This document shows positions 52,199-61,300 of a stretch of 64,000 bases of DNA, piece by piece. The position numbers were made by a program, and so were the translations under genes. The notes beneath the pieces are model-generated. The model was not told where the DNA came from. It saw only the letters and a list, made by a program, of their open reading frames with translations, and ran no database searches. Location of the stretch: positions 2,790,001-2,854,000 of the forward strand of contig OZ251222.1 of NCBI GenBank assembly GCA_965240325.2. Reading direction: 5' to 3'. Every line of letters begins with the position of its first letter. Position 1 is the first letter of the stretch. This DNA comes from Rebecca billardiae RCC1528 (lineage: Eukaryota > Haptophyta).

Positions 52199-54940
52199 TC
52201 AGATGGACGGAGCTCCGAACACGACAAATGGCGCCCAGTGGCGGATGTGGAACACGGCACGTTCTGAGCCGTCGTCATCGTCGCACTTGGTCTTATGAAG
52301 CAGCTCGCGCAAAGTTGCTCGCATCAAGTCTGCAACATCCAAATGCGCGTCGCCGCCAACTTCCGCCGGTTGGAGGCTCCCAGCCAGCCGCCCATACAGC
52401 TCCTCCATCATGTAGCAGGTCTTCCTGTCACTGACGGGCCACAGCGAGGCGATGAGCGTGCTGCAGCCCGCGGAGAGGAAGGCGCGCGAGATGCCGATCA
52501 GCCCCTCCGAGCGCAGCTCGCCGCGGAACGTGTCGCACGCGCTTAGCACCATGAGCTGCATCTCTCGCAGGTCGAGAGACTCCACGTCCACCATCCCCAG
52601 CATCGCCTCGTCGTAGCTGGAGCCAGCCAGGTGCAGGCCTGTCGGCGAGCCGTGCACGGCCAGGTGCACAAAGTGTGCGCGCGCGAGGTGCTCCATGAGC
52701 GCTGGCTTCGTCACCTGCTCGCCCTTCAGCAGCGTCACCTCCAGCTTGCTCGCCACGGCCGCCCCCGAGTCCAAGAGCTGGCTTCTCACGGCGCGCGCCT
52801 CGGTGTGCGCTTTGCGAAGATCGTCCAGCGCCTCGCCCACCACGTCGCCCACGGCGAGCTGCTTCGAGAGTCGCTGCCGGTCGGCAGGCTCGAGGTCACA
52901 CACCACCTTCCGTGCGCCGCCGTCGACCGCCTTCGCCTCCACCCACACGCACCAGTCGCTGTCATCGTGCACGCACCAGCCTCTGTCACCGCGCACGCCT
53001 CGCCTCGCCTCCTCCACGTCCTCCTCGGTCTCCAGCCGCCACGGCAGCTCGTAGCCGGAGTAGTCTCTCACGCCTGCGACGAGGGCGCGCTGCACGGAGT
53101 CGTCCTGCGCGCGGGCGGCGCGGCTGGCCGCCCGGTGCTCCTCGAGCTGCAAAAGTGCGCCAACCGAAGGCGCGACGCTCAAGGCGTGGCGCTCGACCAG
53201 GTACTTGCCCTCAGCGTCGAGCAGCGCGGCAAACGGCAGCGCGTGCAGGGGGCCATCTGGCAGCAGCACGAGCCTCTCGCGCCCCATCAGCGCCTGTGCC
53301 AGCGGCTCGACGAGCAGCTCGTGACACCGCCGCAGCAGCACCTTCGCCTCCGCATCGGCGGCATCTCGATCAACGCGGCGGCGCTTCCCCCTCGTTTCCG
53401 CCATCGCTATCCGTACGGAGGCCCGGATGCAGGGCTCACAGGGCTCACCAGCGGCGCTGTCCTCGGTGTAGCCTGTTGCACCTTTCGAATGGCCGCTGCG
53501 GCTGAGGATCGCGTCGCGCGTGTCAGCCACGAGTGCACCCACCGACTGCTCGCGCAGCTCGAGCATGTGCAGCTGCGGCGCCAATCGCGGGTCTGGTCGG
53601 ACCACCCACGCCAAGATGCTCGACTCGGTCACCTGCGAGAAGAGCACGAGGCACGCTCGATGGCGCACAGCGTACTCGCGCATCTGCTGCCACGAGGGTG
53701 CCTGCGGCAGCGCGCGCGAGGGGCTTGCGTTCGTATTGGAGCTGCTCGATGGCTGCTGCCAATGCTGGCGCGCGAGCAGCAGCGCGAGCGAGCGGGCGCG
53801 GCTGCGCTCAGCCGCCTCGAGCGCCTCTGCGTCCCTCCCTCCCTCCACGAGCGCACGCTGCAGGCCATTGGAGGCCACGACTGGCAGGTGGGTGTCCCCA
53901 AACGAGACGCGCGCCTGATCGGAGTCCAGAGCGGCCCACAGCGCGTCGTACACGGACAGAGCTGCCTCGCACTTCTCGACTGCGGGCGTGTACTGCCCGA
54001 GGCTGAAGTACGCGTTTCCAAGGTTGCCCAGGTGGTTGCCTTCGCCCCTCCTGTCGCCAATCTCGCGGCTGATGGCCAGCGCCTGCTCGTAGTAATCGAT
54101 GGCACGCGAGTATTGCCCGAGGCTCCTGTAGCAGTTGCCCAGGTTGCCCAGCGCGTTGCCCTTGCCCGGCCTGTCGTTAATCTCACGGCTGACGGCCAGC
54201 GCCTGCGCGTACTGCTCGATGGCTGGCTGATACTGCCCGAGGCTGAAGTACGCATTGGCCAGATTACCCATGAGCTGGCCAACAACCCGCGTGTTGCCAA
54301 TCTCACTGCTGATGGTCAGCGCCTGCTCGTAGTAATCGATGGCGGCCGTGTACTGCCCTAGGCTGCTGTACGCGTTGCCCAGGTTGCCCAGGAGCGGGCC
54401 CACGACCTGCCTGTCGCCAATCTCATGGCTGATGTCCAGCGCGTGCGCGTACTGCTCGATGGCGAGCTGATACTGCCCGAGGCTGAAATACGCGTCGCCC
54501 AGGTTGCTCAGGCGGTTGCCCTCGCACTCCCTGTCGCCAATGGCGCGGCTGATGGCCAGCGCCTGCTTCAGAAAGCCGATGGCGAGCTCGTAATGCCCGA
54601 GGAAGAGGTGCGCGCAGCCGAGGTTGCCCAGCACTCTGCTCTCGTTCTGCCTGTCCTGAATCTCGCGGCTGATGACCAACGCCTTCTCATGGTACTTGAT
54701 GGCGACCTCGAACTCCCCAAGGCTGTCATATGCTCTGCCCAGACTGCCCAGGATGATGACCTTGGCCTGCCTGTCGCCAATCTCATTGCTGATGGTCAGC
54801 GCCTTCTCGTAGTACTCGATGGCGCGCGTGTACTGCCCGAGGCTGTCATATGCACTGCCTAGGTGGACCAGCGCGCGGCCTGCGCCCCGCGTGTCGCCAA
54901 TCGCGCGGCTGTCGGCCAGCGCCTGCTCCAGGGCCTCCAT
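52199..54940 (-). CDS. TPR-CHAT protease (caspase-clan peptidase with tetratricopeptide repeats)
   Basis: 913 residues from 54940, single exon. Residues 1-350 are eight to nine 40-residue TPRs of the form LGNLGNAYFSLGQYxxAIEQ, then YxQALAISREIGDR, giving a superhelical sensor or scaffold. A variable middle (about 370-590) leads to the CHAT domain: ERLVLLPDGPLHALPFAAL, His763 in HLAVHGSP and Cys802 in VLSACDTF form the expected catalytic dyad, followed by IGISRAFLSAGCSTLIASLW and FHIRHWAPFVVFG. CHAT peptidases belong to the caspase/separase clan; in bacteria TPR-CHAT proteins act in defence and programmed death (for example with type III-E CRISPR effectors), but there is no such partner here. 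The alternative start 55003 lies in the relic-like promoter. Function in this alga is unknown. Confidence 0.88.
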   Translation of the reverse strand: MEALEQALADSRAIGDTRGAGRALVHLGSAYDSLGQYTRAIEYYEKALTISNEIGDRQAKVIILGSLGRAYDSLGEFEVAIKYHEKALVISREIQDRQNESRVLGNLGCAHLFLGHYELAIGFLKQALAISRAIGDRECEGNRLSNLGDAYFSLGQYQLAIEQYAHALDISHEIGDRQVVGPLLGNLGNAYSSLGQYTAAIDYYEQALTISSEIGNTRVVGQLMGNLANAYFSLGQYQPAIEQYAQALAVSREINDRPGKGNALGNLGNCYRSLGQYSRAIDYYEQALAISREIGDRRGEGNHLGNLGNAYFSLGQYTPAVEKCEAALSVYDALWAALDSDQARVSFGDTHLPVVASNGLQRALVEGGRDAEALEAAERSRARSLALLLARQHWQQPSSSSNTNASPSRALPQAPSWQQMREYAVRHRACLVLFSQVTESSILAWVVRPDPRLAPQLHMLELREQSVGALVADTRDAILSRSGHSKGATGYTEDSAAGEPCEPCIRASVRIAMAETRGKRRRVDRDAADAEAKVLLRRCHELLVEPLAQALMGRERLVLLPDGPLHALPFAALLDAEGKYLVERHALSVAPSVGALLQLEEHRAASRAARAQDDSVQRALVAGVRDYSGYELPWRLETEEDVEEARRGVRGDRGWCVHDDSDWCVWVEAKAVDGGARKVVCDLEPADRQRLSKQLAVGDVVGEALDDLRKAHTEARAVRSQLLDSGAAVASKLEVTLLKGEQVTKPALMEHLARAHFVHLAVHGSPTGLHLAGSSYDEAMLGMVDVESLDLREMQLMVLSACDTFRGELRSEGLIGISRAFLSAGCSTLIASLWPVSDRKTCYMMEELYGRLAGSLQPAEVGGDAHLDVADLMRATLRELLHKTKCDDDDGSERAVFHIRHWAPFVVFGAPSI

Positions 54941-55107
54941 CCGTGAACCGCGCACCGTGGTTGGTCGCCGGCGCGCACCGCGACGTGGTCGCAGTCGCTT
55001 CACTCACGGCCCGGCTGTCCGGTGGGCCGCTGCCGGAGCTCCGCCCGCTGCGCACACGTGCGGCTGGCTTGGGCGCGGCAAGGGTGCGCGGGACCGTCCT
55101 GGATACC
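54941..55107. promoter_or_regulatory. Bidirectional promoter (TPR-CHAT / VPS9 gene)
   Basis: 167 bp between divergent ATGs. A decayed copy with both first exons exists at about 51.4-51.8 kb, where the space between the two ATGs is 358 bp. Retained matches (GTGGTTGGTCG, GCGGGACCGTC) mark candidate conserved elements. Confidence 0.5.
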
Positions 55108-56863
55108 ATGGACGCCGCCGCGTGGGAGGCGCTCTGGCGCCGGGCGCGGCGTGTGCACGCCGAGCGGCTGGAGGGTGCGTCGCGTCGCGCGCGCGTCTCC
55201 ATCGTGGGCAATGAGCCGCCCGACCCATCCGCTGCCACACACACGGGCAGCCCGCCCGCACCTGATGTTTGATGTGATCTCACTCGCTCTGGTGCGCGCG
55301 CGCGCGCGCGCGCGCAGAGGACGGGCGGATCCAGCGCTGCCGCGCCGAGCTGAACGAGCTCGAGGCCACTGCATCTGAGCTGAGCGAGCGGCTGCAGGCG
55401 ATGCGCGCCGCGCGCGCGGCGCGCGACGCCGACGCGCGGCCGGCGGGTGCGGTGCCGGCCACGCTGCGGCCCCTGCAGCTGCCGCTCGGCGCGTTGCTGT
55501 CGCTCCTCCGCGCGGACAGCGCGTACGTCGTCGAGCTGGTCGCGGCAGGCGGCGGCCTCGACGCCGACGTGCGCTGCCACGGCGACGACGAGCCCGAGCT
55601 CCTCGACGCGCTCGCGCGCTGTCTGCTCGGCTGCCCGTGGCACCCGGAGGACGCGGCCGCGACGCTGTCTCTCGTCGAGGCGCTGGTGGAGGCGCGGCTC
55701 GAGCGCGCGGCGGGCGGCGAGGCGGCGGAGGCGTCGGAGCCCGATGCGCTGCGCACCGCGCTCGTGCCCGAGCGCTGCTTCGTCGGCCGCCTCCTCGCCG
55801 CCCTCCTCGGCGCCGCGCCGGGCGGCGAGGGCTGGCTCGCGGCGGTGTGCTCGGAGCAAGTCGAGGCGATCGTGGGCGGCGCGGGCGCGGAGCCGGGGCT
55901 GGTGCACGACCCGGCGGGCGCGTACGCGCAGCTCGAGCCGAGCGCGCGCGGCGCCGTCGACGCGGACGTCGCCTCCGGCGCGAGCCCCAGCGCGGCGGAG
56001 CACCCGGCGGTGCTCGGCGCGCTCGCGCGCCGCAGCGCCGCGCTCGAGCTGGCGTGTGAGGCGGTGCTGGGCGCGATGGGTGCGCACGCGCGCGCGCTGC
56101 CCGCGCTCGTGGCGCAGGCGGCGCGGCGCGCGCTCGAGGCGTGCGAGCGGCGCGGGCTTGGCGCGCGTGCCGCGCGCGCCGTGTGCACGCAGCTCGTCGT
56201 GCACTGCTACCTCGCCCCCGCTCTCGCGCAGCCCGAGGCTGCCGGCCTGCTCGGCGCTGGCCAGCTCGCCGCGGCCGACGCGGCGGGCGGCTCGGCGGCG
56301 GCCGGGGCGAGCGTGAGCCTCCGTGCGCTCGCGCACGCGGTGTGCACGCTGTGCGCGCGCGCGGCGGACGCGCCGCCCGCCTGCACGCCCGAGCACGCCG
56401 GCGCAGCCCTCGCGTCGGCCGACGAGGCAGCGGCCGCCTCACCGGCCGCGGCCGCGCTCTCGAGTGACGACGACGCGGCCCTTGCGCGCGCACTGGGAGT
56501 GTCGGCAGAGCGCGCGGCAGCGCTGCGCGGCTGCGCGGGGCGCGCGCTGGCGTGCGTGCTCGACGCGCTCGGCGCGCCCCCCGCCGACCCCGCCTCTCCG
56601 CGCGCCCTCGCGCCCATCGGCGCGCGGCCCGCGCCCGCGCCGTGGCCGCCCTTCGAGTGTCGGGTGCGGCTGGGGCCTTTGCACGCGCGGCTGCTGCTGC
56701 GGCTGTGCTCTGCGCACGCCGAGTCGCTGTGCAGCGTGCCGGGCTCGTGGCAGCTGGTCGAGGTGCTGCGCGCGCTCGGCGAGCAGGAGCAGCGCGCACG
56801 CTCGCCCGTCGGCGCGGCGGGTGCCCGCGGGGCCGGCATCGCCGGTGCCGGCAGCTGCGGCGG

Positions 56864-56925
<62 letters not shown>

Positions 56926-58207
56926 ATGCGCCCTTCCTGCTGGCCGTGGGCGAGCGGGCGATCGAGGAGTGGCAGGCGGCGACGGACGACGCGCGCGCGG
57001 AGGCGCTGGGCGAGCCGAGCGCGCCGCCCGCGCTCCGCCCGACCGCCTCTGCCGGCGGCCAGTCCGACACATCCGCTGCCGCCGAGGGCTTGGCGGAGGG
57101 CTCGGCGGCACTCGGCGCGGACGGCGGCGCGGACGGCGATGGCGGCGGTGGCGAGGCCGCCGACGCGGCGGAGGCGCGCGCGAGCGCGTGGCTCGCGCGC
57201 GCGGCGGCGTGGCTCGTGGCCGTGCTCCCGCGCGCGCCGGTGCACGCCGCCGCCGCGCGCGTTGCCGGCCGGCGCGGCGGCGCGCCGCCCGCCGCGAGCG
57301 GCCGCGATGACGACGGCGGCCTGTCTGCGGTTTTGGCTGCACTGCGCGCGCACGGCGCGGGCGCGCGCGCGCTCGAGCGGTGGGGGCTGGACGCGCAGGT
57401 GCAGGAGTGCCGCGGCGCGCTGCGCCGCTGGCGCCGGCTGCGCACCGCCGCGCACGCCGCCGAGCTGCTCGACGCCGTCAGCGCGCGCCTCGCCACGCTG
57501 GAGGCGCGCACGCGCGAGCGCGGCGCCGCGCGCGCCGCGGCCGAGGCGGAGCGCGAATGCGCGCGCGCGCACGTGCGCGCGCTGCGCGAGCTGCGCGCGC
57601 TCGCCGAGGCGAGCGCGCGGCGCGCGGCGCTGCCGGCGGCGGCGCAGCCCGCGAGCGGCGTCGCGGGCACGCCCGCTCGGCGCGACGGCGGCTCGTCACG
57701 ACGCGGCTCGGGCTCCGGGCTTGCCGCCGCGGCGCTCGCAGCGCTGAGCCCGTCGTCGGCCGGCGGCGGCGGCGGCGCGTCACGGGCGCACGAGACGCGC
57801 GCGCACCGCGCGGAGGCGCGCGGCGCCGCGGCGGCGGTGGTGGCCGAGCTCCGCCGCGCGCACTCCGCCGACTCCCTCTGGGCCCACCTCGGCGCGCCCG
57901 CGCGGCTGCGCACGGCCGCGCACGCGAGCGCGCCTGTTTTTGAGGCGGCGCTGCGCGAGGCCGCGGCAGTCGAGGCGTGGGCGGACGGCGACGCGCGCGC
58001 GCAGACGCTCGCGGCGCTCGCGGCGCGCGCGTGCGCCGCGCTCGACGCCGCGCTGCGCGCGGACGGCGTCGCGCTGCCCGCCGAGACAGCCGTCCGCTCG
58101 CTCGTCCCCGTCCTTGCCTGGTGCCTGGCGCGCGCCGCGGCGCCGCGGCGGGGTCTGCCGAGCGCGTGGGTGGATGCCGCGCTGGACGGCGCGGCGCAGG
58201 GTGTCGG

Positions 58208-58245
<38 letters not shown>

Positions 58246-58282
58246 GGCAGAACCCGCCGTCCGGCCTTGCCGAGGCCGAGGC

Positions 58283-58318
<36 letters not shown>

Positions 58319-61300
58319 CGGCGGTGGCGGTGCTGCGGCGGTGGCAGCGGGCGCGGCCTCCGCCCCCGCCGCCGCCGCTGCCGATGGCGACGGCTCGCAG
58401 CCCACGGCCGATGCGGACGCGCCGCGCACTGGCGGCGGTGCCCAGGTGCCGCCTGCGCTGGCAGGCGTCTCCACGGGCGCGGCGACGGACGCCGCGGACA
58501 CTGCCGCCGGCGCAGCCGCCGCCCCAGCCAGCGCCAAGACCGCCGTGGGCGCGGACGCTGCCGCTGGGCGGGTGACCGGCTCTGCGGGCGCGGCCGCGCA
58601 CTCCACGGCCGGCGCGGCCGCTGCGCCGAGCGCGGACCGGCTGATGTGCCTCGCGGTGGTGCACCTGCTCCAGCCGCCCGCGCACCGCCCGGCCGGGAGC
58701 GAGCCGCACGACGACCCCTCGCCACCGCCGCCGCCGCGCAGCCCGCCCTCCGCCCTCGCGGCCGCGGCGGCCCGGTCGGAGCAGCGAGCGTCGCCGCATG
58801 GGGTGAGCGTGGCGGCGGCGGCGGCTGTGGCGGCCGAGGGCGCGGCGAGCGCAGAGGAGCTCGCCGAGCTGCGCGCGCGCGCGCGGGAGCAGCTGGGCGC
58901 CATCACGCACGCGCACCTCGCGCTCAAGGCCGAGCAGGACGGCGCGTGCGCGCAGGCGCTCGCGGCGCGCCGCGCGCGAGAGTGCGCGCGCGCGCTCGGC
59001 CGCGCGCTCGAGCTCGCGGCAGCCGGCGCGGCGGAGCTGGCGGGCGGCGGCGCGGGGGGCGGCGTTGCGGACGCGGTGGAGGGCGATGCCGCCGGCGCGA
59101 CGGACGGCGGCGGGCTGCGCACGCACCCGCGGCACGAGCAGTACGCGCGCTGGCTCGCCTCGCTCCGCGCCGAGCCGCGCGCGCTCGCGGCCGCGCTCGT
59201 GAGTACAGGGCTGGCGGACGGCCGCGCGCCCGCGCTCGCCGAGGCGGTGGCGGAGCGCGCGCTGGGCCGCTCGCTGTTCGGGTGCGCGCGGTGGCACGCG
59301 TCCGACGCGCGCGCGCTCGTCGAGTTCGGCGCGTCGCTCGCCACCGAGCTGCTGCGCCGCCAGCTGGATCGGCGATGGGCGCACGGCGCGGCGCCGCCCG
59401 CCCGGCCGGGCGTGTGCCCGGCGGTGCCGGCGCGCGCGCAGCTGCAGGCGGCGCGGTCGATGCTGGCGAGCGCGCCGTTCGCGGCGCGGCTGCTGCAGCA
59501 CCTCGCGCACACCGCCCTCACCGCCGGCGCGGACGGCGCGGCGGGCGCCGCGTGGCTGCCCTCCGCGCTGCCGGCCGCGCGCGCGCTCGCTTCGCGCTCG
59601 GCCGCGGCCGCGTGCGCGCACCCTCCGCTGCTCGTCGACGCGCTGGCGTGCTACGAGGCGCTGGACGAGGCGGAGCGCGGCCGCGTGGACGCGGCGGTGG
59701 AGCGCGGTGAGTGCGAGTCGATCGCCGACTCGGACGAGGTCTCCCTCGCGCTCTCCGCGCGCTCGACCGCGCTGTGCGCCGCGTGTGAGTCCGTACTCCG
59801 CGCGCTGTGCGCACGCGCGTCTCGGATGCCGCCGCTGCTGCGGGCTCTGGTGGCGCGCGTGTTCGCGGGGTCGCGCGCGCTCGGGCTGGGCACGCGCGCG
59901 GCGCGGCTCGCGTGCGCGCAGCTCCTCGTGCAGTGCGTGCTCACGCCCGCCGTGCGCGCGCCCGAGGCGTGGGGTCTCTCCCCGAGCCACGCGCGCGTGA
60001 GCGGCCGCGCGCGGCGTGACCTGGCTGCACTCGCGATCGCGCTCGAGCTGCTCACGTGCAGCGAGGAGGACGAGGAGGAGGAGGAGGAGGAGGGCGTGGG
60101 CGCGGAGGGCGCGCCGACGACGCGTGCCGACGCGCCCGCGCCCGCCGACGCCGCCGGCGCGCCGCCCGCGCCCCCGCGCGCGCAGCTCGCGCCGCTGCGG
60201 CGCGCGCGCACGCAGCACGCCGTGTTGGCGTTCCTGACGCCTCAGCTGATCGCACTCGGGCGGGAGGCGAGAGAGGCGCTGGCGTCGGCGGGCGGGAGCC
60301 TCGCGCTGCCGCAGCGCGCCGCCGACGGGGGCGACGGCGGCGGCGACGAGGGCGAAGACGGCGCAGACGACGGCGGCGCGGCCGTCGCGCGGCGCGCGCT
60401 CGACGACGCGTGCGCACCGCTCGCCCGCTCCGCCGGCGCGCACCGCGGCGCGGCCGAGGCGGAGGGCGAGCCCTGGGGCACAGGCGCCGAGCCACCGGCC
60501 GCGCACGCTCGCGCCGCGCTCGAGCTCGTCGCCCTCGACGCGCGAGAGCTCGGCCTCCTCGAGTCGCTCGCGTCGAGCTCCGAGCCGGCCGGGCTGGGTC
60601 GGGCGCTGGCGGAGCGGGGCCTGGGCGCGGCCGCAGCCGCCGGCGGGGCGGCGGGCGGCGCGGACGGGCGCGCGGCGGTGGAGGCGCCGAGCGGGCCGGC
60701 GGCCGTGTACGTGTTCGTGCTCGGCGGCGACGGTGGCGTCGGCCCCGCCGCCGATCGCGCCGCGCGCCTCGCCCAGCAGCCCTCGGCAGCGCCAACGCCG
60801 CCGCCGCCCAAGGCCGCATCCGCAACCGTCGCCCAGCACACGGCCCGGCTGGCTTATCATGAGGCGCTTAGGCAGCCGGACGCGCTGCTCGGAGGCACGC
60901 GCTCGTTCGCGGACGAGGCGCGCGCGTGCGCGCTCGGCGCGCTGGCGCTCGGCGCGTGGGACCGCGCCGCGCAGCTGCGCGCGCTCGGCGCGGCTGTCGA
61001 CGGCCCGGCCGAGGCGCGCGCGGACGCTGGCGGCGGCGCGGCGCGCGAGGCGGGCGGCGCGGCCGCCGCGCGCGCTCGCGAGGCGGCGGTGCTGCGCGCA
61101 GTGCTCGCGCAGGCGGCGGCGCACGCGTCGCCTGCCGCGCTCGCGCGCCGCGCGGCCGCGCTGCGCGAGGCTCGCGCGCGCGCGCACGCCGAGGCGCAGG
61201 CCCTCGCCGACGAAGGTAGCCGGCTCGCCGCCGCGCTCGGCGCGCTCGCCGCCGCCGAATGCCTCGGGCGCGCGAGCGCGCTCGAGCCGAGCGGCGCGGC

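Noticed and set aside
52631-54361. 576-codon plus-strand frame with repeated LPVANLAADGQR
   Set aside because: It is the complement of the TPR repeats, so its regularity comes from the real gene on the other strand.
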